Shown: positions 1-8,278 of the stretch, piece by piece | Numbering within the stretch: position 1 is the stretch's first letter | How the letters are laid out: each line of letters opens with the position of its first letter | From: Candidatus Kaiserbacteria bacterium | GTDB lineage: Bacteria > Patescibacteriota > Minisyncoccia > Phycocordibacterales > UBA2100 | Length of the DNA: 38,057 nucleotides | Direction of reading: 5' to 3' | Assembly (NCBI GenBank): GCA_023267655.1 | Contig: JAHFMV010000011.1 | Coordinates: forward strand, 1-38,057 | The notes under the pieces: model-generated | What the model saw: only the letters and a program-made list of their open reading frames with translations | What the model was told of the DNA's origin: nothing | The model's database searches: none | Translations under genes and position numbers: made by a program

Positions 1-321
1 GGCAAGTATTCGACCCCTCCGTGCAAGAATGCCTGCAATTTGCTCCGGTGACTTGTGGAGCTTCAGTTCTTTCGTCATGAATCGCAGGAGTGCTCCACGG
101 ATCACACGGATGCTCTGCATCGCGTCGACACGCTTCATGCGCCTCCTTCGTCGTACTTCACGCACGTCGTATCCTTCCCGTCCTCCGTACTCGTTCACGT
201 GCCTGCCGAGTGAACTTTTGTCTTTGCCGATGGTCCGTGCAATCTCGCTGAGCGAATGACCTCTCCGCAACATCCGTGCAATGCATGACCAGTCGTCCTT
301 TCCAATGTGTGTATGTGCCAT
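1..321 (-). CDS. IS30-family transposase, N-terminal part (runs off the window edge)
   Basis: Minus-strand translation from ATG at 321: MAHTHIGKDDWSCIARMLRRGHSLSEIARTIGKDKSSLGRHVNEYGG...KELKLHKSPEQIAGILARRGRILA, with an HTH and the SPEQIAG motif typical of IS30 transposases; no stop within the window. Confidence 0.75.
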   Translation of the reverse strand, partial: MAHTHIGKDDWSCIARMLRRGHSLSEIARTIGKDKSSLGRHVNEYGGREGYDVREVRRRRRMKRVDAMQSIRVIRGALLRFMTKELKLHKSPEQIAGILARRGRILA

Positions 322-435
322 TCCGGCACTGTGAATGCCTCTCTGGGGGTTGCAATTAGCCTGCAAACCGAGTTGCAGTTAGCGTGCGAATTCACCGCTT
401 GCAAATTGACGGGAGGAGAGTAGTGTGGTGCGAAT

Positions 436-1128
436 ATGAAAAACAAAGACGGGCTCTGGAAACTCAGCCCGAGCGGACTCCATCAGTACAACGAGTGCAA
501 GGCGTGTTTTTGGCTGCAAAATCATCATCGGAAAGCACCGATGTTTCCGCTTCTTTTAAACTCTGCAATGGACAGCATTCTGAAGCACCGCTACGACACA
601 TATCGTGCCACAGGCGAATTTCCGCCCGAAGCCACCGAACTCGCAAAAGAGGGAATTCGGCCTTTTGAAGATCTTGAGACACTGGAAGCGTGGCGTTCAA
701 AATCTTCCGCATTGCAGGTGGTAGATGAGACGGTAGGGTATGTTTTAAGCGGTAAGATTGACGATGTACTTGTCGAAGCCGACGGACGATTGATCCCTGC
801 GGACTATAAGTCGTCGGGCAATCCTCCGGGTGAAGACAAGCAAAAATACTATCGCGACCAACTAGCAGCCTACGGCCTTATGTTCACGAAACATGGCTAT
901 GAAGTGTCAGACCGTGCGTACCTTTTGCATTACTTTGTGAGCGACAAGACGAACCCTTCAATCGCTGTCGAATTCAAGGGACATGTCGATCGAGTCGACA
1001 TTGGCGCAATTGATATCGAAACAAAGCTTGCGGATATGGTGAAGCTTTTGAATGGACCGTATCCGGGCGCGATGATGGAGTGCGAAACGTGCGAATATCA
1101 AGAAGGGAGAGCTAATGCGCTAAAATAA
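436..1128 (+). CDS. PD-(D/E)XK nuclease superfamily protein (RecB/Cas4-like nuclease domain)
   Basis: Motifs LSPSGLHQYNECKACFWL, GKIDDVLVEADGRLIPADYKSSG and YYRDQLAAYGLMF match the PD-(D/E)XK layout (GxxD...DYK...QLxxY). Confidence 0.75.
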   Translation: MKNKDGLWKLSPSGLHQYNECKACFWLQNHHRKAPMFPLLLNSAMDSILKHRYDTYRATGEFPPEATELAKEGIRPFEDLETLEAWRSKSSALQVVDETVGYVLSGKIDDVLVEADGRLIPADYKSSGNPPGEDKQKYYRDQLAAYGLMFTKHGYEVSDRAYLLHYFVSDKTNPSIAVEFKGHVDRVDIGAIDIETKLADMVKLLNGPYPGAMMECETCEYQEGRANALK

Positions 1129-1130
1129 GC

Positions 1131-1259
1131 ATGGACCCCGAAATCGCACGATTGATGACTGATCACGAAATCGAAGAGGAGACGGCCGAAAAGGCGCAGG
1201 AGTTGATTGACGAAGGGATTGACGAAGACGAAGCAATTGAGCTTGCCGAGGATTTATGA
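1131..1259 (+). CDS. small acidic hypothetical protein (42 aa)
   Basis: ATG MDPEIARLMTDHEIEEETAEKAQELIDEGIDEDEAIELAEDL stop, immediately downstream of the nuclease gene. Confidence 0.5.
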   Translation: MDPEIARLMTDHEIEEETAEKAQELIDEGIDEDEAIELAEDL

Positions 1260-1328
1260 AAACAATCCATCCTCCACGAAGCATTTTCTGGTTAGCATAG
1301 AATTCGACGGGGGCGCTATACTGTACCC

Positions 1329-1577
1329 ATGTTCGACAATCCGGAAATCAAGCGACTGCGGCAAGATATTGATGGGCTCTCCGAACAGATCGACAAATTG
1401 ATTGAGAAAGTGGAAGAGCAGCATGCCGATCTCATGAACAAACTCGACCTTATGGAAGAGAAGGTTGAACAGGAAACTGAAGAGCTGAGCGAAAAAATTC
1501 AGGAAGCCGCGGGAGCTATTGAATCAGAGCTTGAAGATGTGGTCGTGAAGTCGTTCGATGATGCGAAAACCGATTAG
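1329..1577 (+). CDS. small coiled-coil hypothetical protein
   Basis: 82-aa ORF, heptad-like E/K/L composition. Confidence 0.55.
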   Translation: MFDNPEIKRLRQDIDGLSEQIDKLIEKVEEQHADLMNKLDLMEEKVEQETEELSEKIQEAAGAIESELEDVVVKSFDDAKTD

Positions 1578-1593
1578 TTGCACTAGCCAAATG

Positions 1594-1679
1594 GCAAGGC
1601 GTCGCCTTGCTAGGTGCGAGAAAGGTTTAACCTTTTCCATGGCTCAACCGAGCGCCCTACAAGGTTCGACCTTGTAGGG
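1594..1679. repeat. cluster of three short hairpins
   Basis: GCAAGGC-gtc-GCCTTGC (1594-1610), AAAGGT-tta-ACCTTT (1621-1635), CCCTACAAGGT-tcg-ACCTTGTAGGG (1655-1679). Confidence 0.7.
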
Positions 1680-1799
1680 GCAAAAGAAGGGGCACGCCAA
1701 ACTCGAAATGCAAGAAGTAATTTCTTAGGGGGGTGAGCATATCCACATTGGTTTGCCTCCCTGTAGCCTTCATGGCAATACTGGGATACTATGCGGGGT

Positions 1800-2159
1800 A
1801 TGGAACTAGACAAACTCACACGAGGGTACCGCGCTCGGCTTCCTGAGCGTGTGGCGGTGCATATTGAGAGCACAGACGACGGGCTTTGGGCCAAAATTTC
1901 TACTCCTGATGGGAAGATTTCGGATTGTTATACTCAAGCGAACAGTTCTGCTGAATTATTGCTGATGATAAATGATGCCGTTCTTACGTACTTCGAAATT
2001 CCTGAAAATGGCAGGAAGGATGTTGGCTTTTACGTCCCACTTTCAGAACAGCATGTTCGTATTGAAGAAATGTTCAATCAATTTGTGTCAATGGAGAAAG
2101 AGATTGATCAGCGCGGTAGCAGCGAGGCGACTCTCACATTACAGGATTCGGTTTGCTAA
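1800..2159 (+). CDS. HicB-like antitoxin domain protein
   Basis: LPERVAVHIESTDDGLWAKISTPDGKISDCYTQANSSAELLLMINDAVLTYFEIP, HicB-like partial RNase H fold pattern; upstream of a HicA-like ORF. Confidence 0.5.
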   Translation: MELDKLTRGYRARLPERVAVHIESTDDGLWAKISTPDGKISDCYTQANSSAELLLMINDAVLTYFEIPENGRKDVGFYVPLSEQHVRIEEMFNQFVSMEKEIDQRGSSEATLTLQDSVC

Positions 2160-2168
2160 ATTCAAGAT

Positions 2169-2435
2169 GTGGCTAAACCAAAAGGGGGAAAACCTAAACT
2201 CGCCGCGTGCACCCCAGACGATGTATTCGGTGCGATAAAGAAACTTGGCGGATTTCAAATCATCTTTGAGAGTGCCAAGCACAGCAAAATACGGCATCTT
2301 GCTTCGGGGTACGCGTTTATGATCCCCAGAACGTCTCCTGTAAATAAACACATGCTTCGTGATTTTGTTGAGAAATTTCTAGTCGAGAAATGTGGTCTTA
2401 CCGAGAAAGAAATATATAAGCATCTTTGGTGTTAG
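2169..2435 (+). CDS. HicA-like toxin candidate
   Basis: DVFGAIKKLGGFQIIFESAKHSKIRHLASGYAFMIPRTSPVNKHMLRDFVEKFL resembles the HicA/YcfA dsRBD-like fold; paired with the preceding HicB-like ORF. Confidence 0.5.
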   Translation: MAKPKGGKPKLAACTPDDVFGAIKKLGGFQIIFESAKHSKIRHLASGYAFMIPRTSPVNKHMLRDFVEKFLVEKCGLTEKEIYKHLWC

Positions 2436-2446
2436 AGTAAACAAAT

Positions 2447-2638
2447 ATGAAAAGTTTTTTCAAAATGATTTTTGGTGCTGCAGACTTGGATATGAAAGGT
2501 TCGAGTGCGTTTTCACGTTTCTTCCATGAAGCTTCTTCACGCGAAAAAAAGCAGGTATACATGGAAGTTGCTCGAAAAGCGAGTGCGGATCAGCGGAAAG
2601 TAATAGAAAGCGTTCGTCCCTTGCGAACGAGCAACTAA
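2447..2638 (+). CDS. small hypothetical protein
   Basis: 63-aa ORF following the HicA-like ORF. Confidence 0.4.
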   Translation: MKSFFKMIFGAADLDMKGSSAFSRFFHEASSREKKQVYMEVARKASADQRKVIESVRPLRTSN

Positions 2639-2771
2639 ATAATTAGGGGCAGGTACCGTTTGCTACCGTTTCCCCCTATTCCTAACAAACCGCGCAAAGA
2701 TGGCCGAATAGTGGCCTAAAAGCTAGGGGTCATCGGCGCAGCGGGGGCTAAAAGAGCGCTATACTTCTCTC

Positions 2772-3335
2772 ATGGCAGATCTTGAACGCTTGTATCAAAA
2801 TCGCGGGACAGAAAAGGCGATGGAGATACTCGCGAAGGCTACAAAGCTTGCAAAAGACTCGCCCGATATCCATAAACTCGATTTGCAACGCGAGCTCGAC
2901 ATCGGCTACTCGGAATCCGTTATCGTCTTGGATTGGCTCGCGGATACCCATGAGATTGAAATGGGTATTTCCGAACATTTGATACGGCAAGGAAGGAAGT
3001 ACGCGCACAATCATCCGTTCCCGAGTCTGTCTGACATGACAGAAAAACTCGGCGTCGGTGAGACTCGGGCGCAGCTTGTCATGCAAGCACTCCAAAAGAG
3101 AGGCATCATTCGAATCAAACCTGATTTTGCATTCGAGAGGACAGGGAGGATGACATCGTTTGCTGGCTTTATCCGCCAACTGAAAGTAATCGGCAAGAAA
3201 TACGATGGTCGCTGCGAACCGTGGCTTTTGAAGCGCCTGATGTTTGTCGACCCGTTGACTGCTATGCGTCTCGCACAGTACGGCGAAGAGTTTTTGGGAT
3301 TCACGTGGAAAGAACGGTCACGGGAGTTGATGTAG
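2772..3335 (+). CDS. winged-helix (FtsK-gamma-like) domain hypothetical protein
   Basis: 187-aa ORF with two wHTH-like segments (LQRELDIGYSESVIVLDWL; MTEKLGVGETRAQLVMQALQKRGII). Confidence 0.55.
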   Translation: MADLERLYQNRGTEKAMEILAKATKLAKDSPDIHKLDLQRELDIGYSESVIVLDWLADTHEIEMGISEHLIRQGRKYAHNHPFPSLSDMTEKLGVGETRAQLVMQALQKRGIIRIKPDFAFERTGRMTSFAGFIRQLKVIGKKYDGRCEPWLLKRLMFVDPLTAMRLAQYGEEFLGFTWKERSRELM

Positions 3336-3418
3336 TGGCTTTAGGGAAGGCATTCGAGATAGGAGCTGTGCCGTTCATGTGCTTGTTCTTCATCCATATT
3401 TAGGCTAGATTTCAATGC

Positions 3419-3712
3419 ATGTTAAAGAATCTATCCATTTCGCTTCCCGTGGTTCTGTCTCAACACGGCAAGAAAGTCGTTGTGTATAGCCCTGCGTTAG
3501 ACATTTCTACTGCCGGTAAGAATCTGGCGGAAGCACGGAAAAGATTTGCGGAAATGGTGCCGCTCTTCATTGAAGAAATTGTCGAGGCAGGCACCGCTCA
3601 TGATGTGTTAACAGAGTTGGGTTGGAAAAAAGAAGCAAAGCAGAAATCGTGGTTGCCGCCAAAAGTGTTGAACACTGAGGCTATCGGCGTGAGGGTACCA
3701 GCTTTTGCGTAA
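3419..3712 (+). CDS. HicB family antitoxin-like protein
   Basis: SISLPVVLSQHGKKVVVYSPALDISTAGKNLAEARKRFAEMVPLFIEEI. Confidence 0.65.
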   Translation: MLKNLSISLPVVLSQHGKKVVVYSPALDISTAGKNLAEARKRFAEMVPLFIEEIVEAGTAHDVLTELGWKKEAKQKSWLPPKVLNTEAIGVRVPAFA

Positions 3713-3717
3713 GGAAT

Positions 3718-3951
3718 ATGGGCCGCATTGGCTCAGTTCACTGGAAAGAATTTGAGCGGTTCTTATTTTCCGTCGGTTGTACGTTCAAGCGTGAAAAAGG
3801 AGATCATCGAGTCTATTGGAAAGAGGGTATCAAGCGACCCGTCATTGTCCCGCGTGATACAGAGCTTCCTCCGTTCATAATTTTGAACAATCTACGAGTG
3901 CTCGGTATTTCACGTGAACAGTATCTTGCGTTTATTAACAAAGGGAAATAA
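3718..3951 (+). CDS. HicA/YcfA family toxin
   Basis: HWKEFERFLFSVGCTFKREKGDHRVYWKEGIKRPVIVPRDTELPPFIILNNLRVLGISREQYL, classic HicA pattern. Confidence 0.75.
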   Translation: MGRIGSVHWKEFERFLFSVGCTFKREKGDHRVYWKEGIKRPVIVPRDTELPPFIILNNLRVLGISREQYLAFINKGK

Positions 3952-3978
3952 CGGGAAAAGGTGTCAGGAACCCCTTAG

Positions 3979-4182
3979 TTACTTCCTAAATTCTAAAATA
4001 TCGCCGGGCTGACAGTCCAGCGCTTTGCAAATTGCTTCGAGGGTAGAGAATCGAATTGCTTTCGCCTTCTCGTTTTTTAGGACGGAAATGTTGGCCATGG
4101 TGATGCCGACTTTTTCGGCGAGTTCGGTTACGCTCATTTTGCGCTTCGCCAACATAACGTCGATGTTAATGATGATAGCCAT
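3979..4182 (-). CDS. XRE/Cro-family HTH transcriptional regulator
   Basis: MSVTELAEKVGITMANISVLKNEKAKAIRFSTLEAICKALDCQPGDILEFRK. Confidence 0.85.
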   Translation of the reverse strand: MAIIINIDVMLAKRKMSVTELAEKVGITMANISVLKNEKAKAIRFSTLEAICKALDCQPGDILEFRK

Positions 4183-4190
4183 ACTAATTT

Positions 4191-4670
4191 TTATACAGTC
4201 AGGTCGTTTTCGGACTTTATATCAATTCCGTTCTGCCAGATTCTTTCATGCACTGTCGCATTGGCAGCAATGACTGCTGAGACAAAAATTACAAAAAGAC
4301 TCATTGCGACACCCCCCGCGATGTCATCGCCGGGCCTCGCTATAAATAGGTACGCCAGTGGCATTGCCGTCGCAACGACAATGACCATTGCGCAGTATTT
4401 TAAAGCCCGCAGAGATTTTACGGCACGCTCGGAAAATACCTCATTTCGCCGGATATAGCCCATGAGTACGAACGCTTGATAGGCACCCAAGAAAAAGAAA
4501 ATAGATGCTGAGTACGCATACAGCAAGAATGGGTCGTCGAAGTAAATCTGCGAGAAAGTGGCGTTTGCATTTACGCCCTCAACGGTTGGTTCCCAAAGCA
4601 GGAAGGCGAGAGCGCCGATACCGAGAGCCACGATGACTACCTGAAGAAATATGGTTGAGCCTCTTTTCAT
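4191..4670 (-). CDS. DUF2975-type membrane protein
   Basis: Four hydrophobic segments; adjacent to the XRE regulator in the usual DUF2975-XRE arrangement. Confidence 0.65.
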   Translation of the reverse strand: MKRGSTIFLQVVIVALGIGALAFLLWEPTVEGVNANATFSQIYFDDPFLLYAYSASIFFFLGAYQAFVLMGYIRRNEVFSERAVKSLRALKYCAMVIVVATAMPLAYLFIARPGDDIAGGVAMSLFVIFVSAVIAANATVHERIWQNGIDIKSENDLTV

Positions 4671-4779
4671 ACTGATGCTTATAAATTAAGTAATACGTGC
4701 ATCCTAATCTAGTGTATATCGTTTGTCAATATGTATTTATCGTTATTTGTGAGTAGAGAAAATCCGCTATACTACCCCT

Positions 4780-5376
4780 ATGCGGAAAATCATTACCACG
4801 ACATTTGTAACCATGGACGGCGTTATGCAAGCGCCGGGAGGTCCGGAGGAAGATACTTCAGGAGGTTTTGCATACGGCGGCTGGCAGATGCGGTGGCACG
4901 ACGACATAACGGGGAAGATTATTCAGGATTTCATGGCCATGCCGTTCGAGCTTCTTTTAGGAAGACGCACGTACGATATTTGGGCTGGCTTTTGGCCGAC
5001 GGCGACTGATCCGGAGTTTATCGCCAAGCCGTTCAACGCCACGCGCAAATATGTCGTCTCGCATACGCCGAAGGAACTTTCGTGGAATAATTCTGCGCTC
5101 ATTACCGGAGACGTAGTGGCGGAAATTAAAAAACTCAAAGAAATGGATGGTCCGGATTTGTGGGTGTGGGGGAGCGGCAATCTTATTCAAACACTGCTCA
5201 AAAATAATCTGATAGATCGGATGCATGTATGGACGCATCCGGTGACGCTCGGGAGCGGGAGGAAGTTATTTGCCGACGGCACGCAGCCGGCGACCTATAA
5301 ACTCGTTGACTCAAAAATCTCTACGACCGGAGTAATCTTTGCAACGTACGAGCCGGCGGGGCCGCTGAAGAACTAA
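4780..5376 (+). CDS. dihydrofolate reductase family protein (RibD C-terminal-like)
   Basis: TTFVTMDGVMQAPGGPEEDTSGGFAYGGW...LLGRRTYDIWAGFWP...DLWVWGSGNLIQTLLKNNLIDRMHVWTHPVTLGSGRKLF. Confidence 0.85.
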   Translation: MRKIITTTFVTMDGVMQAPGGPEEDTSGGFAYGGWQMRWHDDITGKIIQDFMAMPFELLLGRRTYDIWAGFWPTATDPEFIAKPFNATRKYVVSHTPKELSWNNSALITGDVVAEIKKLKEMDGPDLWVWGSGNLIQTLLKNNLIDRMHVWTHPVTLGSGRKLFADGTQPATYKLVDSKISTTGVIFATYEPAGPLKN

Positions 5377-5388
5377 AGATTGTCGCGA

Positions 5389-6030
5389 TCAGGCGTGCGC
5401 AAGGGCGAGGAGAGTCGATTCGCGTGCGAGAGGTTTCGCGGCTGCAGCGAGGGTTGCTCCCGTCGTTGTGACGTCGTCGATGAGGATGATGTGCGCATTT
5501 TCGGGCGCCTTCGCGAGAGCGAAGGCGCCGGCGACATTTTGCAAACGCTCGCTGCGCGAAAGGCGGGTTTGTTGCGGCGTCGCACGCGTGCGGGTGAGAG
5601 ATTTTGAATCAATGCTCGACACCGTGCCATCTTTAAATTCTTTCGGCAGATTTTGTAGTACTTTTTCCACTTGATTGAATCCGCGCTCGCGCAAGCGCGA
5701 CGAATGGAGGGGGACAGGCACGAGCACGACGCGTTTTGTCGAGAACGCTTTCAGGTTCGCGATTTCTTCGCGGAGATATTCTTCGAGAGCGCCCGCAAGC
5801 AGTCTCGCCGCATGACCCGATTTGTCATATTTGAGTGCTTTGATGAGATCTTCGACTGCTTGCGTCCGATACTGCATGAGCGTCGTGATTTGTACGCCGC
5901 ACATCTCGTGCTCGTGCGGCGAGACGGGGATGTCCTCGAGGGAATACTGATCGATGCGGACAATGCGCTCTTTGCGCGGCAGAATCGTATCGAGGACGCT
6001 TTGTATGAAAGAGGCAAAAGCGCGTAGCAT
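5389..6030 (-). CDS. comF: ComF family phosphoribosyltransferase
   Basis: LIKALKYDKSGHAARLLA, VVLVPVPLHSSRLRERGFNQVEKV, TRATPQQTRLSRSERLQNVAGAF, HIILIDDVTTTGATL (PRPP loop). Confidence 0.88.
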   Translation of the reverse strand: MLRAFASFIQSVLDTILPRKERIVRIDQYSLEDIPVSPHEHEMCGVQITTLMQYRTQAVEDLIKALKYDKSGHAARLLAGALEEYLREEIANLKAFSTKRVVLVPVPLHSSRLRERGFNQVEKVLQNLPKEFKDGTVSSIDSKSLTRTRATPQQTRLSRSERLQNVAGAFALAKAPENAHIILIDDVTTTGATLAAAAKPLARESTLLALAHA

Positions 6031-6044
6031 GCTAGTATTTTGGC

Positions 6045-6371
6045 ATGTCCCTGCTCGCAAAAAAGTGCGTGCCGTGCGAGGGCGGCACCATGCCGCTTAC
6101 CATCCAACAAGCGGAGGCGCTTATGAAAGAAATACGCGACTGGACACTCTCACGGGACGCGAAGAAAATCAGCAAAGAAATGAAATTCAAGGATTTTGCC
6201 GAGGCGCTTGCCTTCACCAACGCTGTGGGGAAGATCGCCGAAGCAGAAGGCCATCATCCTGACATTGCCCTCGCATGGGGGAAAGTCGGCATTACGCTCT
6301 CGACGCACTCAATTGGCGGACTTTCGGAAAACGATTTCATTGTGGCGACGAAAATCGATGAAATTTCCTAA
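6045..6371 (+). CDS. 4a-hydroxytetrahydrobiopterin dehydratase (PCD/DCoH)
   Basis: CVPCEGGTMPLT...FKDFAEALAFTNAVGKIAEAEGHHPDIALAWGKVGITLSTHSIGGLSENDFIVATKID. Confidence 0.9.
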   Translation: MSLLAKKCVPCEGGTMPLTIQQAEALMKEIRDWTLSRDAKKISKEMKFKDFAEALAFTNAVGKIAEAEGHHPDIALAWGKVGITLSTHSIGGLSENDFIVATKIDEIS

Positions 6372-6391
6372 TTTTATGATACAATGTCGCC

Positions 6392-6580
6392 ATGACCAAC
6401 GCGCAACTCGACAAAAAGCTGGAATATATAATCGAACAGAAAATAGTTGAACTCTACGGCGATCCCGATGCCGGGCTTGATCTGAAAGAAAGTTTTGTCA
6501 AAGAGTTGCGCCGCCGCACGCGAAAGAAACAGAAAACAGTCCCGCTTTCAATGGTCTTAAAAAAGTATGGTCTCCGTTAG
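6392..6580 (+). CDS. putative antitoxin of a RelE-type pair
   Basis: 62-aa ORF overlapping a RelE-like toxin ORF by 14 nt. Confidence 0.55.
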   Translation: MTNAQLDKKLEYIIEQKIVELYGDPDAGLDLKESFVKELRRRTRKKQKTVPLSMVLKKYGLR

Positions 6581-6818
6581 ATGGAGTGTGGATGCCGTAC
6601 GTGACCTTGAAGATATAGAGGAAATGACTTCGCGTCGCATTGTCGAGAAGACGCAGTGGCTCGAGGAAAATTTTAGCACAATCAGTCCGGAGCGACTGCG
6701 GCGGGATTTCAAGAACTCTTACAAACTCCGCATTGGTGATTATCGTGTTATATATTCCGTTCGCAGTGACGTCATAGTGATCGAAAAAGTTGGTCACCGA
6801 CGGGACGTGTACAAATAG
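6567..6818 (+). CDS. RelE/ParE family toxin
   Basis: VSVRWSVDAVRDLEDIEEMTSRRIVEKTQWLEENF...LRRDFKNSYKLRIGDYRVIYSVRSDVIVIEKVGHRRDVYK. Confidence 0.85.
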   Translation: MVSVRWSVDAVRDLEDIEEMTSRRIVEKTQWLEENFSTISPERLRRDFKNSYKLRIGDYRVIYSVRSDVIVIEKVGHRRDVYK

Positions 6819-6824
6819 CTATCT

Positions 6825-7259
6825 ATGGCTGACGAGTCCGATACAGCGGAAGTTCCCGCACAAGAACCGGAAGAAGTGTCGCCTACCGCTCCGCAGCAGG
6901 CCATCGATCCCGTCCAACCGGAGTCTTCTGAATCGACACCTGAACCCGCAGCATCCGAACCGGCTCCGGAATCTCCGAGAGTTTCGAATGATATGTTTCC
7001 ATCGACGTCCGTACCCGCACAACAAAACATAAAAAACTTCCAAAGCGCAGCGAGCGCAAAAATACAATCTAACAGACATGCAAAACTTGAGAAAATAATC
7101 GAGTTCGCGAAACACAAAAAGTCCATCACCAACAACGACGCCCAACTTCTTCTCGGCGTCTCAGACGCAACCGCAACGCGGTATCTTTCTGAACTGGTAA
7201 AAACAGGAAAATTAAAGCGAGTCGGCAAGCAAAAACGGCCAACATACGAACCCGCCTGA
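6825..7259 (+). CDS. winged-helix domain protein with Pro/Glu/Ser-rich N-terminus
   Basis: 144-aa ORF; C-terminus KLEKIIEFAKHKKSITNNDAQLLLGVSDATATRYLSELVKTGKLKRVGKQKRPTYEPA is a wHTH. Confidence 0.65.
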   Translation: MADESDTAEVPAQEPEEVSPTAPQQAIDPVQPESSESTPEPAASEPAPESPRVSNDMFPSTSVPAQQNIKNFQSAASAKIQSNRHAKLEKIIEFAKHKKSITNNDAQLLLGVSDATATRYLSELVKTGKLKRVGKQKRPTYEPA

Positions 7260-7265
7260 GGCAGC

Positions 7266-7297
7266 AACTGGCTCAAACGGCGCCATTTGAGCCAGTT
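7266..7297. repeat. DGR-flanking hairpin, left copy
   Basis: AACTGGCTCAAA-cggcgcca-TTTGAGCCAGTT: perfect 12-bp stem; 29/32 nt identical to 9852-9883 in direct orientation. Confidence 0.9.
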
Positions 7298-7414
7298 TGC
7301 ATGAATAGACATCCTGTGGCATACTGCGCTCAGCTCTGGCAATCATGCCAAGCTCTTTGAGACCGCGCTACCGGCAGTAGCAGAATCCAATGGCTAAAAG
7401 CCACGGAGGATACA

Positions 7415-7975
7415 ATGAAGTATAACGATCTTACCCTCGGCCAGATCGAGGCGATCGTCAATAAGCTCGGCGGCATGGAAGGCGTTCAGTCTTTCTTGCG
7501 CGGCGAGAGGACGTTGCACGAGCAACACGCTACCAGCGGTTTGTTTCCGGTTTCGATCGATTATGGCCAGTCGCTCGCCGACATGATCAAGGCGGGCAAG
7601 TACGATTGGAAGAACGATGACATCACCGAGAAGCGATTTCCACTGAAGGGCGAAGGTGTCGTTGAGCGCACGCTCTCGCTTGTGCATTTTAATCGCATCA
7701 TCTCGAGCGATGATGCCATGCATGACATGATGAGCGAAAATCTGAAAGAACCTGCAACGATCGAGGATTTGCTCGCTTTCGGAGCAAAGTATCCCAAAGA
7801 ACAGCGGAAATATCCGATCATCGCACTCGGTTCTTCCGCGGGGGTGCACGGCCACCTCGACGTCCCGTCTCTCGGCGGGCTCGGTTCCAAGCGCGACCTC
7901 CGCCTGATCTGGTTTGACTACGAGTGGGCTGAGGACTGCCGTTTCCTCGCTCGCAACAAGGTCTCTGCAACTTAG
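7415..7975 (+). CDS. DGR target (variable) protein with a C-terminal C-type-lectin-like variable region
   Basis: MKYNDLTLGQIEAIVNKLGGMEGVQSFLRGE N-terminus, C-terminal VR with IWFDYEWAEDCRFLAR (C-lectin-like DGR target ending); VR lies at 7834-7954. Confidence 0.93.
   Translation: MKYNDLTLGQIEAIVNKLGGMEGVQSFLRGERTLHEQHATSGLFPVSIDYGQSLADMIKAGKYDWKNDDITEKRFPLKGEGVVERTLSLVHFNRIISSDDAMHDMMSENLKEPATIEDLLAFGAKYPKEQRKYPIIALGSSAGVHGHLDVPSLGGLGSKRDLRLIWFDYEWAEDCRFLARNKVSAT
7834..7954 (+). repeat. DGR variable repeat (VR)
   Basis: 121-bp gapless alignment to TR 8279-8399 with 18 mismatches, every one at a TR adenine. Confidence 0.97.
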
Positions 7976-8011
7976 TATTTGGGCTTTTGAACTTGGGCCT
8001 TAGGCACTTGG

Positions 8012-8039
8012 AACCTCGCGCTTCGAGAAGTGTGAGGTT
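8012..8039 (+). terminator. hairpin downstream of VR / target gene (terminator-like or DGR cruciform element)
   Basis: AACCTCGCGCTT-cgag-AAGTGTGAGGTT (12-bp stem with two G.U wobbles) followed by cTTTCTTTT. Confidence 0.6.
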
Positions 8040-8278
8040 CTTTCTTTTGGTACAATTGATCCGACAAATGAAAAATCTGCGGTTACGGCTTCAGGTAATT
8101 TGTCCGCAAACTTTGCGTGCCAGAGTCCGGACGGTCACGGCTTTCCGGAGTGTGCCGCACGGTGTGTCTCAAAAAAACAGAGACCGTTGGTATGAAGCCT
8201 TAGGGCATTCCAGATGCCGAATACGATACAGCCTTAAGAGTATTCGAGAGGTGGTGGTACGGAAGATGCTTCATACGA

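Noticed and set aside
384-668. ORF 384..668 + and minus ORFs 158..355 / 195..446
   Set aside because: Out of frame with the better-supported nuclease and IS30-like coding frames
436-1128. PD-(D/E)XK protein as a CRISPR Cas4
   Set aside because: No CRISPR array or other cas genes nearby and no clear four-Cys Fe-S cluster; only a generic RecB-like nuclease domain is supported
2641-2760. Short repeat GTACCGTTTGCTACCGTTTCC as a regulatory iteron
   Set aside because: Only two short copies; insufficient support
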